NCBI RefSeq assembly: GCF_022750545.1
Contig: NZ_PUIC01000010.1
Coordinates: 147,624-211,623, forward strand
From: Caulobacter sp. CCUG 60055
GTDB lineage: Bacteria; Pseudomonadota; Alphaproteobacteria; Caulobacterales; Caulobacteraceae
Length of the DNA stretch: 64,000 bases
Reading direction: 5' to 3'
This document shows positions 7,945 through 17,803 of this stretch, piece by piece (positions within the stretch are counted from its first letter, which is position 1; every line of letters begins with the position of its first letter). The notes beneath the pieces were generated by a model, which worked only from the letters and a program-made list of their open reading frames with translations, was not told the DNA's origin and did not search any database. Both the position numbers and the translations under genes were made by a program.

Positions 7945-8631
7945 ATGTCCGTCGAACGCACCCTCCACCATTTTCCGCTCGACCCGGCCTCGCGTCAGGT
8001 GCGCCTCGCCCTGGGCGAAAAGCGGCTGCCTTTCGCCGAAATCCAGGAGCGGGTGTGGGAGCAGCGGCCGGAATGGCTGGCGCTCAACCCGTCGGGCCTG
8101 ACGCCGGTGCTGGTCGAACAGCGCAACGGCGAGAAGGTGGTGGTCTGCGAGGGGCGGGCGGTGCTCGAGCACCTCGAGGAGACCGCGCCCGAGCCGGCGC
8201 TGCTGGGCCGGACGGCGGCCGAGCGGGCCGAGACGCGGCGGCTGCTGCAATGGTTCGACCGCAAGTTCGACGGCGAGGTCAACGGCTTCCTCCTCTATGA
8301 AAAGATGGAGAAGCGCCTGATGGGCCTGGGCGCGCCCGACCTGTCGGGACTGCGGCGCGGCCGCGAGGCGCTTAAGACGCACCTGGCCTATGTCGAGACC
8401 CTGCTGGCGGACCGCGACTGGCTGGCGGGGCGGCGGCTCAGCCTGGCCGATTTCGCCGCCGCGGCCCACATCTCGGTGATCGACTATTTCGGCGACGTGC
8501 CCTGGCGCGACTTTTCCATCGCCAAGACCTGGTACATGAAGATCAAGTCGCGCCCTTGCTTCCGGCCGCTCCTGGCCGACCGTTGGCCCGGCATGCCGCC
8601 GGCCGGCCATTATGACGACCTCGACTTCTGA
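7945..8631 (+). CDS. glutathione S-transferase family protein
   Basis: 228-aa two-domain GST. The thioredoxin-like N-domain (~1-85) begins [20 protein letters not shown] and contains NPSGLTPVL (cis-Pro) and [12 protein letters not shown]. An all-helical C-domain with [20 protein letters not shown] follows. I chose ATG 7945; a TTG at 7906 would add 13 residues but GST N-termini normally begin at the first beta strand. The gene overlaps the next (queG) by 20 nt, so the two are probably co-transcribed. Substrate unknown. Confidence 0.85.
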   Translation: MSVERTLHHFPLDPASRQVRLALGEKRLPFAEIQERVWEQRPEWLALNPSGLTPVLVEQRNGEKVVVCEGRAVLEHLEETAPEPALLGRTAAERAETRRLLQWFDRKFDGEVNGFLLYEKMEKRLMGLGAPDLSGLRRGREALKTHLAYVETLLADRDWLAGRRLSLADFAAAAHISVIDYFGDVPWRDFSIAKTWYMKIKSRPCFRPLLADRWPGMPPAGHYDDLDF

Positions 8632-9670
8632 CGACCTGAAGGACCGCATCCGCGCCCAGGCGGCGACCCTGGGATTCGACGTCTGCGGCTTCGCCTCGGC
8701 CAGCGAGCCGTGGCCGGCGTCCGGGCGGCTGGCCGAATTCATCGAAAAGGGCCGGCACGGCGACATGGCCTGGATGGCCGAGACCGTCGAGCGGCGCGCC
8801 CACCCCCAGGCGATGTGGGCCGCGGCCCGCTCGGCCCTGGTGCTGGGCGTCAATTACGGCCCGGAGGTCGATCCCCTGGCGGCGCTGGAGGACCGCAGCC
8901 GCGCGGCGATCTCGGTCTACGCCCAGGGCGACGACTATCACGACGTCATCAAGAAGCGGCTCAAGGCGCTGGCCCGCTGGCTGGTCGAGGCCGAGGGCTG
9001 CGAGCTGAAGGTGTTCGTCGACACCGCGCCGCTGATGGAGAAACCTCTGGCCCAGAAGGCCGGACTCGGCTGGCAGGGCAAGCACACCAACCTGGTGTCG
9101 CGGCGGTTCGGGTCATGGCTGTTCCTGGGGGCGATCCTGGTCACGCTGGAGATCGCGCCCGACGCGGCCGAGGGCGATCATTGCGGAGTCTGCCGGGCCT
9201 GCCTGGACATCTGCCCGACCGGGGCCTTCCCCGCGCCCTACCAGCTCGACGCCCGGGCGTGCATCTCCTACCTGACCATCGAGCACGCCGGGCCGGTGCC
9301 GCACCGCTACCGCGCCGCCCTCGGCAACCGCATCTACGGCTGCGACGACTGCCTGGCCGTCTGTCCCTGGAACAAGTTCGCCAAGGCGGGCCAGGAGGCC
9401 AAGCTGCAGGCGCGCCAGGTCCTGCGCGGCGCTTCGCTGGCCGAACTGGCGGTGTTGGATGACGCCGGCTTCCGGGCGTTGTTCTCCAAGAGCCCGATCA
9501 AGCGCATCGGCCGCGACCGCTTCGTGCGCAACGTGCTCTACGCCATCGGCAATTCCGGCGACCCGGCGCTGGCGGCCTCGGCGGCGACGCTGCTCGACGA
9601 TCCGTCCGAGGTGGTGCGCGACGCGGCGCGCTGGGCGGTGGAGCGGCTGGAGCCCGCCGCTCAGGCGTAG
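8612..9670 (+). CDS. queG: epoxyqueuosine reductase
   Basis: 352-aa cobalamin- and Fe-S-dependent enzyme that reduces epoxyqueuosine to queuosine in tRNA, the last step of queuosine synthesis. The N-terminal ~180 residues match DUF1730 ([27 protein letters not shown]). Two ferredoxin-type 4Fe-4S motifs are visible: [16 protein letters not shown] and [18 protein letters not shown]-like C-terminal helical segment follows. Length is typical. The gene starts inside the end of the GST gene and its 3' end overlaps the convergent SDR gene by 10 nt. Confidence 0.95.
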   Translation: MTTSTSDDLKDRIRAQAATLGFDVCGFASASEPWPASGRLAEFIEKGRHGDMAWMAETVERRAHPQAMWAAARSALVLGVNYGPEVDPLAALEDRSRAAISVYAQGDDYHDVIKKRLKALARWLVEAEGCELKVFVDTAPLMEKPLAQKAGLGWQGKHTNLVSRRFGSWLFLGAILVTLEIAPDAAEGDHCGVCRACLDICPTGAFPAPYQLDARACISYLTIEHAGPVPHRYRAALGNRIYGCDDCLAVCPWNKFAKAGQEAKLQARQVLRGASLAELAVLDDAGFRALFSKSPIKRIGRDRFVRNVLYAIGNSGDPALAASAATLLDDPSEVVRDAARWAVERLEPAAQA

Positions 9671-10572
9671 TGGGCGACGTAGGCGTCCCAGAAGGCCGCC
9701 TCGGACCAGCCGTGGTCGGCCGGGTTCAGCGGCTCCAGATTGATCCTCGCCTCGGGCTCGTCGAAGGACTGGCTGTCGGCCAGGGTCAGGCGGCAGGCCA
9801 GGCCGGTGCGCGCCCGCGTCTCCTGCGCCATCCGCTCGAAGAACGCGCCCACGGGGCCGGCGTAGAACGAGGGTGACGGGTGCGCGCCCGAGCGGCCCTC
9901 GACGGCGTGCGCATAGGCCAGGGCCAGCAGGTCGACCGGCACGTTGTCGCGGACATAGAGCGGGTGGGAGACATGGATCGCCTCGCCCGCCGCCCAACCG
10001 CTCATCACCCGCCGCTGGAACGTCGGGCCCTCGTGCGGGCCGAACGGGTTGGGGATGACGAACTTGACGTAGTCCAATCCCGCCTTGGCCGCCTCGGCGG
10101 CCATGATCTCGGCGGTGCGCCGCTTGGAGGCGCCGTAGGGGCTGAAATCGGCCAGGGGTTCGGTTCCGCGGCCTTCGCCGCCCTCGAACACCGTGCCCGT
10201 GACCACCAGCCGCCGTCCGCCCGCAGCCTTCATGGCCTCCAGCGCCTGCGGCAGGCCGGCGGTGTTGGCGGCGACCGCGGCGTCGGCGTCGAAGCCCGGG
10301 CTCTTGTAGTCGGCGGTCTCCGCGCCGTGGCAGCACAGGACGTCGAACGGCCCTTCCGTCGCGATCAGGGCCAGGAAGGCGGCCGAGCCGAACGGCGCGG
10401 CCGGGACCAGGCGGGCGCGGCCTTCCAGCGCCGCGACGCGGCGACGGCGGATCGGGTCGTCATAGCCGCCGGCGGCGCGCAGGGGGGCGACGACCTCGTG
10501 CCCCTCCTCGGCCAGCGCATGGACGAACCAGGCGCCGGTGAACGAGCTGGCGCCGGTCAGGAGAATGCGCAC
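9661..10572 (-). CDS. NAD(P)-dependent nucleotide-sugar epimerase/reductase (extended SDR)
   Basis: 303-aa extended short-chain dehydrogenase. [16 protein letters not shown] is the Rossmann nucleotide-binding start, [14 protein letters not shown] contains the YxxxK catalytic pair, and [11 protein letters not shown] is the post-catalytic substrate loop. Start is taken as GTG 10572, immediately before RILLTG; longer frames are antisense or in-frame noise. It overlaps the end of rfbC by 16 nt on the same strand, so the pair is translationally linked. It probably reduces or epimerises a dTDP-4-keto-6-deoxysugar delivered by RfbC. It is not a recognisable canonical RfbD, so the final sugar is not assigned. 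Confidence 0.75.
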   Translation of the reverse strand: MRILLTGASSFTGAWFVHALAEEGHEVVAPLRAAGGYDDPIRRRRVAALEGRARLVPAAPFGSAAFLALIATEGPFDVLCCHGAETADYKSPGFDADAAVAANTAGLPQALEAMKAAGGRRLVVTGTVFEGGEGRGTEPLADFSPYGASKRRTAEIMAAEAAKAGLDYVKFVIPNPFGPHEGPTFQRRVMSGWAAGEAIHVSHPLYVRDNVPVDLLALAYAHAVEGRSGAHPSPSFYAGPVGAFFERMAQETRARTGLACRLTLADSQSFDEPEARINLEPLNPADHGWSEAAFWDAYVAHYA

Positions 10573-11117
10573 GGCGCCAGCTCCGCAAGCTTGGGCCAGG
10601 CCGCGTCGCGGGCGTTCAGCCGCGCCCGGTCGGCGGGGAAGGGCCAGTCGATTCCCACGGCCGGGTCGTTCCAGGCGAGGCCGCCCTCGGCCTGAGGGGC
10701 GTAGTAGGCGCTGGCCTTGTAGAGCACGTCGCAATCGGGGGTCAGGGTGGCGTAGCCGTGGGCGAAGCCGGCGGGGATGTAGAGCTGGGCGCCGTTGTCG
10801 CGCGACAGCTCGGCCCCGACCCAGCGGCCATAGGTCGCCGAGCCTGGCCGCACGTCGACCGCCACGTCGAATATGGCGCCGCGACAGGCGCGGATCAGCT
10901 TGGCCTGGGCGTGCGGCCCGGTCTGGAAATGCAGGCCGCGCAGGGTGAAGGGCTCGGCGGTGAAGGCGTGGTTGTCCTGGACGAGCGCGACGTCGACGCC
11001 GGCCTCGGCCAAGGTGTCGGCGCGCCAGGTTTCGGAAAAGAACCCGCGCTCATCGCCAAACCGCTTCGGCGTGATAAGCAGCACCTCGGGGATCGCCAGC
11101 GGCGTGACAGTCGTCAT
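10557..11117 (-). CDS. rfbC: dTDP-4-dehydrorhamnose 3,5-epimerase
   Basis: 186-aa cupin epimerase. Diagnostic motifs are PKRFGDERGFFSETW, QDNHAFTAEPFTLRGLHFQ (catalytic His in LRGLHFQ), VDVRPGSATYGRWVG and IPAGFAHGYATL. The family converts dTDP-4-keto-6-deoxyglucose to the L-lyxo form. Matching rfbA and rfbB lie 26 kb away in the polysaccharide cluster. ATG 11117 is preceded on the minus strand by AAAGG. It is first in a two-gene minus-strand operon with the SDR and divergent from a GT2 glycosyltransferase (39-bp gap). Confidence 0.92.
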   Translation of the reverse strand: MTTVTPLAIPEVLLITPKRFGDERGFFSETWRADTLAEAGVDVALVQDNHAFTAEPFTLRGLHFQTGPHAQAKLIRACRGAIFDVAVDVRPGSATYGRWVGAELSRDNGAQLYIPAGFAHGYATLTPDCDVLYKASAYYAPQAEGGLAWNDPAVGIDWPFPADRARLNARDAAWPKLAELAPCAFS

Positions 11118-11156
11118 GGGGCCTTTACTGAACGCATTGGACTCATAAGGACCCGC

Positions 11157-12179
11157 ATGGCCCGCGCGTCGCAATCTGGCAAGATCGAAAGCGGCGAGCC
11201 GCTGATCAGCGTCGTCGTGGTCGCCTATCAGAGCGGCCCGACCCTGGGACGCTGCCTGGCCGCGCTCAAGGCGCAGACCTTCACGGACTTCGAGACCTTG
11301 CTGGTCGACAACGCCTCGACCGACGGGGCCGCCGTGGCCGCCGCCGAGGCCGACCCGGCGATCCGGCTGCTGCGTTTCGAGGACAATCTCGGCTTCGCCG
11401 CCGGCAACAATCGCGCCGCCGAGCAGGCGCGCGGGCGTTGGCTGGTCCTGCTCAATCCGGACGCCTACGCCGAGTCCGACTGGCTGGAGCGCCTCGTCGC
11501 GGCCGCCGAGCGCCATCCGGGCGTCGCGTGCTTGGCCTCGCTGCAGCTCGACGCGGCCGACCCGACGCGGCTCGACGGGGCGGGCGACGTCATGACCTCG
11601 GCCGGCATCCCGTTCCGCGGCGGCTACGGCAAGGCGCGGCGGCCGTTGGAGGACGGCGAGGTGTTCTCGGCCTGCGGCGCGGCGATGATGATCGACCGCC
11701 GCCTGTTCCTGGAGATCGGCGGCTTCGACGAACGGTTCTTCTGCTATTGCGAGGACGTCGACCTCGGTTATCGCCTGCGCCTGCTCGGCCACGCCACGGT
11801 GCTGGCGGCCGACGCGGTGGTCAGCCATGTGGGGTCGGCCACCCTGGGGGTTCGTTCCGATTTCGCGGTGTTCCACGGCAGCCGCAACCGGGTATGGACC
11901 TTCGTCAAGAACACTCCGCCGCTGCTTCTGTGGCTGACCGCCCCGTTGCACGCCGCCGTGACGGCGGGCCTGCTGCTGCTGGGCCTGAAGCGCGGCCTGA
12001 CGCGGGTGACCTGGCGAGGCGTCCGCGCCGCGCTCGGCGACCTGGGGCCGGCCTTGGCGGCCCGCCGGGAGCTGCAGGCGCGGCGCAAGGCGGACAGCGG
12101 CCGCATCCTGCGGGTGATGGCCTGGGACCCGGTGGCCTTCTTCGGTCGCCGGGTCGTCTTGCGGTCGATCCGCGGCTGA
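11157..12179 (+). CDS. family 2 glycosyltransferase (rhamnosyltransferase-like)
   Basis: 340-aa GT-A fold protein. The start is SVVVVAYQSGPTLGRCLAAL, the nucleotide-sugar contact is LLVDNASTDG, NPDAY is a DXD-like metal motif and FDERFFCYCEDVDLGYRLR is the ED acceptor/base motif typical of rhamnosyltransferase-like GT2 enzymes. A hydrophobic stretch near 255-280 (LLLWLTAPLHAAVTAGLLLL) suggests membrane contact. ATG 11157 has AAGGA upstream. It is divergent from rfbC, so transfer of a dTDP-derived deoxysugar is a reasonable guess. Donor and acceptor are not proven. Confidence 0.85.
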   Translation: MARASQSGKIESGEPLISVVVVAYQSGPTLGRCLAALKAQTFTDFETLLVDNASTDGAAVAAAEADPAIRLLRFEDNLGFAAGNNRAAEQARGRWLVLLNPDAYAESDWLERLVAAAERHPGVACLASLQLDAADPTRLDGAGDVMTSAGIPFRGGYGKARRPLEDGEVFSACGAAMMIDRRLFLEIGGFDERFFCYCEDVDLGYRLRLLGHATVLAADAVVSHVGSATLGVRSDFAVFHGSRNRVWTFVKNTPPLLLWLTAPLHAAVTAGLLLLGLKRGLTRVTWRGVRAALGDLGPALAARRELQARRKADSGRILRVMAWDPVAFFGRRVVLRSIRG

Positions 12180-12185
12180 ACGAAA

Positions 12186-13355
12186 TCAGGCGCGCAAGGC
12201 CTCGATCAGCCGGGCCATGAAGGCGGCGCCGCGCTGCATCTGGCTGATCTCGACATATTCGTCGGGCTGGTGGGCCTGGTCGATCGAGCCGGGACCGCAG
12301 ATGACGGTCGAGAAGCCGGCCTGCTGGAACTGGCCGGCCTCGGCGGCGTAGGCGACCACGCGGCCGGGGCCGTTGTCGCCGGCCAGCCGCCGGGCCAACG
12401 CCTCGGCCGCGCCCTCGGGCTCGGGCGCGAGGGGCGGGGTCATCGAGCGGGTTTCGACCCGCACGCCGGCCTCGGGGGCGCGGGCCTTCAGCTCGGCGTC
12501 GAGGGCTTCGGCCTGGGCGAAGAACCCACCGAGCAGGGCCGTGGGGTCGAGGCCGGGCGGCGTGCGCAGGTCGAACAGGAAGACGCATTCGCGGGCCAGG
12601 ATGTTGACCGCCGTGCCGCCGTTGATCTGGCCGACGGTCAGGCTGGCGCCCTTGGGCAGGAAGGGCGAGGCGGGGTCGGCCTCGCGCTCCAGCCGCGCCG
12701 ACAACTCGGCGAGGCTGCTCAGCAGGCGGATCGCCGCCATATTGGCCGAGACGCCCAGATGGGTGAGGCTGGAATGGGCCTCGCGCCCGGTGACCGTCAC
12801 CCGGAACGAGGCGATGCCCTTGTGGCCCTGCACGGCGACCATGTCGGTCGGCTCGCCGACGATCACCGCCGCCGGGCGGGGCAGGCTGGCCCCGATCTCG
12901 CGGATCAGGTCGGGCGCGCCCAGGCAGCCGACCTCCTCGTCATAGGAGAAGGCCAGGTGCGCGGGCCGGGCCAGGGGGCGGGCGACCAGGTCCGGGACCG
13001 CCGCCAGGGCCAGGGCCAGGAAGCCCTTCATGTCGCAGGTTCCCCGGCCGTACAGCCGGCCGTCGCGCTCGGTCAGCACGAACGGGTCGCTGGTCCAGGG
13101 CTGGCCGTCGACCGGCACCACGTCGGTGTGGCCCGACAGGACGACGCCGCCTTCGACCGCCGGGCCGATGCTGGCCAGCAGGTTGGCCTTGGCGCCGTCG
13201 GGGCTGACCACGCGCCGGCTGGACACGCCTTGCCGGGCCAGGAGGTCCTCGACGAAGGCGATCAGGTCGAGGTTCGACAGGCGGGAGGTGGTGTCGAAGG
13301 CGACCAGCCTGGCCAGCAGGTCGACGGCGCGCTCGGCGAGGGCTTCGGTGCTCAT
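12186..13355 (-). CDS. argE: acetylornithine deacetylase
   Basis: 389-aa M20 metallopeptidase-family amidohydrolase. Visible are LSGHTDVVPV (first zinc His/Asp), GRGTCDMKGFLA (bridging Asp), YDEEVGCLGA (catalytic Glu and zinc Glu), VGEPTDM and IDQAHQPDEYVE near the C-terminus (last zinc His). The fit to ArgE is better than to DapE because of the HTDVVPV and CDMKGFLAL context. It would hydrolyse N-acetylornithine to ornithine in arginine synthesis. It converges with the GT2 gene, 6 bp apart. Confidence 0.88.
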   Translation of the reverse strand: MSTEALAERAVDLLARLVAFDTTSRLSNLDLIAFVEDLLARQGVSSRRVVSPDGAKANLLASIGPAVEGGVVLSGHTDVVPVDGQPWTSDPFVLTERDGRLYGRGTCDMKGFLALALAAVPDLVARPLARPAHLAFSYDEEVGCLGAPDLIREIGASLPRPAAVIVGEPTDMVAVQGHKGIASFRVTVTGREAHSSLTHLGVSANMAAIRLLSSLAELSARLEREADPASPFLPKGASLTVGQINGGTAVNILARECVFLFDLRTPPGLDPTALLGGFFAQAEALDAELKARAPEAGVRVETRSMTPPLAPEPEGAAEALARRLAGDNGPGRVVAYAAEAGQFQQAGFSTVICGPGSIDQAHQPDEYVEISQMQRGAAFMARLIEALRA

Positions 13356-13418
13356 GGGCTAGAGCTTAGCCCGGCCAGGCGATCAACCCAATGGCGACGG
13401 CGCATCCTCGGCGAGGCG

Positions 13419-14099
13419 CTATGGAGCGCCGGCGTCCTTGGCGTCCGGCGCGTCCGGCTCGGCGGTCCTGTACTGGACGAACGAGATGACGTTCCCGTCG
13501 GGATCGCGGATCTGGAAGTCGAGACCGCCCCAGGCCTGCTGGACGAGCCGCTGGGCGAACGCCGCCCCGCGTCCCTCGATCTCGGCGAACAGGGCCTTGA
13601 CGTTGGAGACCGCGACGGTCGCCAGGATCAGCGAGGTCTCCCGCTGGGCGAGATCGGCGAAATTGGGCGCGCCGACCAGTCTCAGGTGCAGGCAGGCGCC
13701 GTCGCGGGACACTGAGCCGTAGAAGGGCGGACGGCCATGGAGGAAGTCGATGTCGAAGCCCAGGCGCTCGCCATAGAACCGGGCCGCCGCGGCGACGTCG
13801 CGGACGAAAAGGATCGGCGTGGCGTTGAGCAGGCGAGGCAAGGAAGGCGGCGGCGCGGGCCGGGCGGCGGGCGCGGTCTCGAGCGCCCGCTTCAGCTCCG
13901 ACCAGTCCGCGTATCCCGCCTCGACCGCGACGATCTCCTGGGCGACGGCGAGCGGCATCGGCTGTTCCAGCGCCTCGATATCGCTCAGGTGGTGAAAGCG
14001 CGGCAGCAGGCGGACCTTGCCGCCCACGGAATGGTTGCGCTCGCGACGCCAGCGCATCAGCAGCTTGGCTCGCTTCCGATAGGTCTCGATCGTCGTCAT
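13419..14099 (-). CDS. glyoxalase/bleomycin-resistance (VOC) superfamily protein
   Basis: 226-aa protein in two parts. Residues ~1-75 form a basic helical region ending PLAVAQEIVAVEAGYADWS, a segment often placed before ankyrin or VOC domains in alphaproteobacteria. Residues ~90-215 form a VOC domain (TPILFVRDVAAAARFYGERL, then DGACLHLRL and IRDPDGNVISFVQ). Metal-ligand positions are plausible but substrate cannot be assigned; options include antibiotic binding or a dioxygenase/glyoxalase-like activity. It stands alone between argE and a divergent GST. Confidence 0.75.
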   Translation of the reverse strand: MTTIETYRKRAKLLMRWRRERNHSVGGKVRLLPRFHHLSDIEALEQPMPLAVAQEIVAVEAGYADWSELKRALETAPAARPAPPPSLPRLLNATPILFVRDVAAAARFYGERLGFDIDFLHGRPPFYGSVSRDGACLHLRLVGAPNFADLAQRETSLILATVAVSNVKALFAEIEGRGAAFAQRLVQQAWGGLDFQIRDPDGNVISFVQYRTAEPDAPDAKDAGAP

Positions 14100-14291
14100 G
14101 ATGCACGCTCCGGCTGGAATTCAGCGGGCGGGCCAAGCCCTTCCGGCGGTGTCGCCGATGCATCCCGTAGAGCGCGTGGCTGAGTATCCCGGCGTGTGCG
14201 TCATCGTCAACGGCGGGCGGCGATCTCCCGGCCCCTGGCCAACCGCAACTGCAACACTATCTGTTCCTCGAAGGATGAAACGGAGCCGACG

Positions 14292-14927
14292 ATGATCACC
14301 CTCTACACCTGGAGCACGCCCAACGGCCGCAAGATCTCGATCCTGCTGGAGGAGCTGGGCCTGCCCTACGAGGTCAGGCCGGTGAACATCGGCAAGGACG
14401 AGCAGTTCGACCCGGCCTTCCTGGCGATCGCGCCTAACAACAAGATCCCCGCCATTGTCGACCATGACGCCGAGGGCGGCCCGCTGTCGCTGTTCGAGAG
14501 CGGCGCCATCCTGACCTATCTCGCCGACAAGACCGGCCGTTTCCTGGCCCCGTCGGGCCCGGCCCGCTGGCGGACGCTGGAATGGCTGTTCTGGCAGGTG
14601 GGCGGCCTGGGGCCGATGCTGGGTCAGCTCGGCTATTTCGCCGGCCGGGCGCCGGAGAAGCTGCCGCTGGCGATCGGCCGGTTCAGCGACGAGGCCCGCC
14701 GTCTGCTGGGCGTGATGGAGACCCGGCTCGCGGCCTCGCCCTATCTGGGCGGCGAGGACTACACCATCGCCGACATCGCCAGCTACGCCTGGACGCTGGG
14801 CGCCTCGACCCTGTTGCGCAAGGCCGCGCCGGAGATCTGGGGCGACCTGCCGGCGGTGGAGCGTTGGCTGGCGACCCTGGGCGAGCGGCCGGCCGTGCAG
14901 CGCGGCATGGCCGTTCCGGCCGTCTAG
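14292..14927 (+). CDS. glutathione S-transferase, YfcG/nu-class-like
   Basis: 211-aa GST. It begins TLYTWSTPNGRKISILLEEL, the start seen in YfcG/YghU-type enzymes with an Asn/Thr active site rather than Tyr. APNNKIPAIVDHD holds the cis-Pro, LFESGAILTYLA binds gamma-glutamyl, and GEDYTIADIASYAWTLGA is the C-domain N-capping box. YfcG-like proteins act as disulfide reductases on small thiols. The 3' end overlaps the convergent manC by 4 nt (shared TAG/CTA). Confidence 0.88.
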   Translation: MITLYTWSTPNGRKISILLEELGLPYEVRPVNIGKDEQFDPAFLAIAPNNKIPAIVDHDAEGGPLSLFESGAILTYLADKTGRFLAPSGPARWRTLEWLFWQVGGLGPMLGQLGYFAGRAPEKLPLAIGRFSDEARRLLGVMETRLAASPYLGGEDYTIADIASYAWTLGASTLLRKAAPEIWGDLPAVERWLATLGERPAVQRGMAVPAV

Positions 14928-16213
14928 GCGGCGCCGGGGGCGGTGCGGCTGGTGGTGATGACCGCCGCGCCGCCGGGCGCGTGGACCGTTGTCGCGCGAT
15001 CCAGCCGGGCGAAGCCTTCGCCGTCGAACGCCAGGCCGTCGACGGCGCCCGACAGGAGCTGGACGATCCCCGCCGGCAGTTCGGCGTCGATCCCAGGGCG
15101 CAGCCGCCACAGGCGCACCTCGGTCCCGGCCTCCGAAAAGACCGGCGCGTCGACACGGCCGCCAGCGGCCGCGCCCAGCGCGTCGACCAGGCCGCGCACC
15201 TGCTGGGCCTGGTCGCGCGGACAGATCAGCAGACCACCGGCCTCGGCGACGATGACCAGGTCGCTGACGCCGGCCACCGCCACGGCCGGGCCGTCGGAGC
15301 GGACCAGCAGGCCGCGGGCGTCGCGCGTGGCGACCGGGCCGGCGAGCACGTTGCCGTCGGCGTCCTTGGCGGCGGCCGCCCAGATGGCGTCCCAGGCGCC
15401 GAGGTCGGACCATTCGAAGCGAGATTCGACCACGGCGGCCTTCTGGGTCTTCTCCATCAGCGCATAGTCGATCGAGCGCCGGGGCGCGGCGGCGAACGCC
15501 TGGCGATCCAGCAGGACGAGGTCGCCCGTCCGCGCGGCGCCGGCCATGGCCGCCCGCGCCGCGGCGGCCATGGCCGGATCGAAGCGTTCCAGTTCGGCGA
15601 GCAGCACCTCGGCGCGGAAGGCCAGATTGCCGCTGTTCCACAACAGGCCTTCGGCGACATAGGCCCGGGCGCGATCGAGATCGGGTTTCTCGACAAAGGC
15701 CGAGACCCGCCGCACGCCGGCTGCCAGGGGCTCGGCGGGGCGGATGTAGCCATAGGCGGTGGCCGGTCCGGTGGGGCGCACGCCGAAGGTGACGATCAGG
15801 TCGTCGTCGCCAGCCGCCTGGACCGCCGCGGCCACGGCCCCGGAAAAGTCCGCGTCGCCGGCGATGTGGTGGTCGCTGGCCATCATCAGGGCGACGGCGT
15901 CCGGCGTTTCGGCGGCGATCAGCGCCGCCGCCGCCGCGATCGCCGGCCCGGAATCGCGGCCTTCAGGTTCGACGACGAAGCGGGCCGTGCGCCCGAGGGC
16001 GGCGGCCTGGGCTTGAGTCTCGGCCAGCATCGCCTGGCCGGTGACCACGATCGGCGGCAGGGCGTCGGCGATCAGGTCGAGCCGCAACAGGGTCTGCTGG
16101 TAGAGCGAGCGGTCGCCCAGGATGCTCAGGAACGGCTTGGGCTTGTCGGGCCGCGACGCCGGCCAGAGCCGCACGCCGCCGCCGCCGCACAGGATCACGG
16201 GTTGAACCTTCAT
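14924..16213 (-). CDS. manC: mannose-1-phosphate guanylyltransferase
   Basis: 429-aa sugar nucleotidyltransferase. The N-terminus has a GGxGxRLWP-type signature (LCGGGGVRLWPASRPDKPKPF split around the catalytic Arg and Lys). FVVEPEGRDSGPAIAAAA and FVEKPDLDRA are typical of GDP-mannose pyrophosphorylases. The C-terminal ~100 residues look like a reduced cupin and lack a clear phosphomannose isomerase motif, so I call only the transferase activity. The product GDP-mannose is a precursor for perosamine, fucose-type or mannose sugars of LPS. Its location 5 kb from the polysaccharide cluster fits that use. Confidence 0.85.
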   Translation of the reverse strand: MKVQPVILCGGGGVRLWPASRPDKPKPFLSILGDRSLYQQTLLRLDLIADALPPIVVTGQAMLAETQAQAAALGRTARFVVEPEGRDSGPAIAAAAALIAAETPDAVALMMASDHHIAGDADFSGAVAAAVQAAGDDDLIVTFGVRPTGPATAYGYIRPAEPLAAGVRRVSAFVEKPDLDRARAYVAEGLLWNSGNLAFRAEVLLAELERFDPAMAAAARAAMAGAARTGDLVLLDRQAFAAAPRRSIDYALMEKTQKAAVVESRFEWSDLGAWDAIWAAAAKDADGNVLAGPVATRDARGLLVRSDGPAVAVAGVSDLVIVAEAGGLLICPRDQAQQVRGLVDALGAAAGGRVDAPVFSEAGTEVRLWRLRPGIDAELPAGIVQLLSGAVDGLAFDGEGFARLDRATTVHAPGGAAVITTSRTAPGAA

Positions 16214-16337
16214 CCGCGCCTAGTGCCACAGCCTCGTGGCAGGGTCGAGCGCGTGCGCGGCGACGGCCGCCGCGAGCTAGGCGCGTGGCGCGAGAATCCC
16301 GTTCAGCCCGGCCGTCTTTCGGGCTAGGAGGACGGCC

Positions 16338-17195
16338 ATGTCGGCCATCTCGATGATCCTCACCCTTTCCTGCCCGGACAAGCCCGGCATCGTCGCCCGC
16401 GTCTCGACCTTCCTGTTCGAGCGCGGCTGCAACATCCTCGACGCCCAGCAATACGACGACGAGGAGACCGACCGCTTCTTCATGCGCGTGGTGTTCGCCC
16501 CCGACGGCGCCGGGCTGGAGGCGCTGCGCGAGGCGTTCGCGGCGCTGGCCGCCGACTACGGCATGGACTGGACGATCCGCCCGCGCGCGGCGCGGCGCAA
16601 GGTGCTGATCCTGGCCTCCAAGTTCGACCATTGCCTGGCCGACCTCGTCTATCGCTGGCGGATCGGCGAGCTGCCGATGGACATCGTCGCCGTGGTCTCG
16701 AACCACGCCGCCGAAACCTACGCCCATGTCGATCTCGGCGGTCTTGTCCTGCACCACCTGCCGGTCAGCCGCGAGACCAAGCTGGAACAGGAGGCGGCGC
16801 TGTGGGCGCTGGTCCAGGAGACCGGGGCCGAGCTGGTGATCCTCGCCCGCTACATGCAGGTGCTGTCGGACGGGCTGGCCGCCAAGCTGGCCGGCCGTTG
16901 CATCAACATCCACCATTCCTTCCTGCCCGGCTTCAAGGGCGCGCGGCCGTACCACCAGGCGCACGCCCGGGGCGTGAAGACCATCGGCGCCACGGCCCAC
17001 TATGTGACCGGCGACCTCGACGAGGGGCCGATCATCGAACAGGACGTCGAGCGCATCAGCCATCGCGACACCCCCGACGACCTGATCCGCAAGGGACGCG
17101 ACATCGAGCGGCGCGTCCTGGCGCGGGCCGTGCGCTGGTGGCTGGACGACCGCGTCCTGCTCAACGGCAAGAAGACGGTGGTGTTCACCGACTGA
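16338..17195 (+). CDS. purU: formyltetrahydrofolate deformylase
   Basis: 285-aa enzyme releasing formate and THF from 10-formyl-THF, balancing the one-carbon pool and supplying formate for PurT. The N-terminal ACT domain ([19 protein letters not shown], residues ~6-85) is the regulatory part. The catalytic formyltransferase-like part contains [16 protein letters not shown] and [23 protein letters not shown] 16338 has a perfect AGGAGG upstream. It converges with the Nudix gene (4 bp between stops). Confidence 0.95.
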   Translation: MSAISMILTLSCPDKPGIVARVSTFLFERGCNILDAQQYDDEETDRFFMRVVFAPDGAGLEALREAFAALAADYGMDWTIRPRAARRKVLILASKFDHCLADLVYRWRIGELPMDIVAVVSNHAAETYAHVDLGGLVLHHLPVSRETKLEQEAALWALVQETGAELVILARYMQVLSDGLAAKLAGRCINIHHSFLPGFKGARPYHQAHARGVKTIGATAHYVTGDLDEGPIIEQDVERISHRDTPDDLIRKGRDIERRVLARAVRWWLDDRVLLNGKKTVVFTD

Positions 17196-17199
17196 GGCG

Positions 17200-17799
17200 T
17201 CAGTCGAACAGGGCGGGACGGCGCAGGCGCAGGGCCTGCAACAGCAAGGCCAGCTTCATGTCGGCCAGCCGTCCGGCTTCGAGGTCGGCCCAGAGGTCGG
17301 ACAGCCGGGCCTCGATCACCTCGATGTCCTCGTGCTCGCCGGCGACGCCGCCCCCGGGGCCCCGGCGGTCGGCGGGCGTGCAGGCCGCCAGGTAGGCGCT
17401 CATCCGTTCTGTCGAGACGCCGGGCATGGTCCAGAACGTTCCCACGGGCTCGAGGCTGTCCAACTGGACGCCGGCCTCCTCCAGCGCCTCGCGGCGGGCG
17501 GCGATTTCGGCGGATTCGCCGGGGTCGATCAGGCCGGCGATCGCCTCGACCAGTCGCGGCTCGGGTTCGCCTGTCAGCACCAGCGGCGGACGCGGCAGGC
17601 GCACCACCAGCGCCGTACGCCGCGCCGGATCGTAGGGCAGCACGCAGGCCGCCGCCCCATGGTCCTCGACCAGGCGTTCGACCACGTCGCCGCTGGCGAC
17701 GCGCATCCTGATCCTCTGCAGCGTCGTCCAGCCCGAAAAGATCGTCTCGACCCCGACCAGGCGCGAGGGCGGCGGCGCGTCGCCGGCGGGGTGGGACAA
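17200..17799 (-). CDS. Nudix hydrolase (ADP-ribose pyrophosphatase-like)
   Basis: 199-aa protein with a complete Nudix box: GLIDPGESAEIAARREALEE then AGV, matching GX5EX7REUXEEXGU. The surrounding fold (LVEDHGAAACVLPYD, FWTMPGVSTERMSAYLA) resembles NudF/NudK-type nucleotide-sugar or ADP-ribose hydrolases. The start appears to be TTG 17799, four bases after the upstream FKBP stop, with GGGAG inside the FKBP end as ribosome site. It is the last gene of the ilvA-FKBP-Nudix minus-strand operon. Confidence 0.82.
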   Translation of the reverse strand: MSHPAGDAPPPSRLVGVETIFSGWTTLQRIRMRVASGDVVERLVEDHGAAACVLPYDPARRTALVVRLPRPPLVLTGEPEPRLVEAIAGLIDPGESAEIAARREALEEAGVQLDSLEPVGTFWTMPGVSTERMSAYLAACTPADRRGPGGGVAGEHEDIEVIEARLSDLWADLEAGRLADMKLALLLQALRLRRPALFD

Positions 17800-17803
17800 C
17801 GGC

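Noticed and set aside
9661..10572. Assigning rfbD to the SDR beside rfbC
   Set aside because: The neighbourhood fits, but the protein lacks the features I expect of canonical RfbD and resembles general nucleotide-sugar SDRs.
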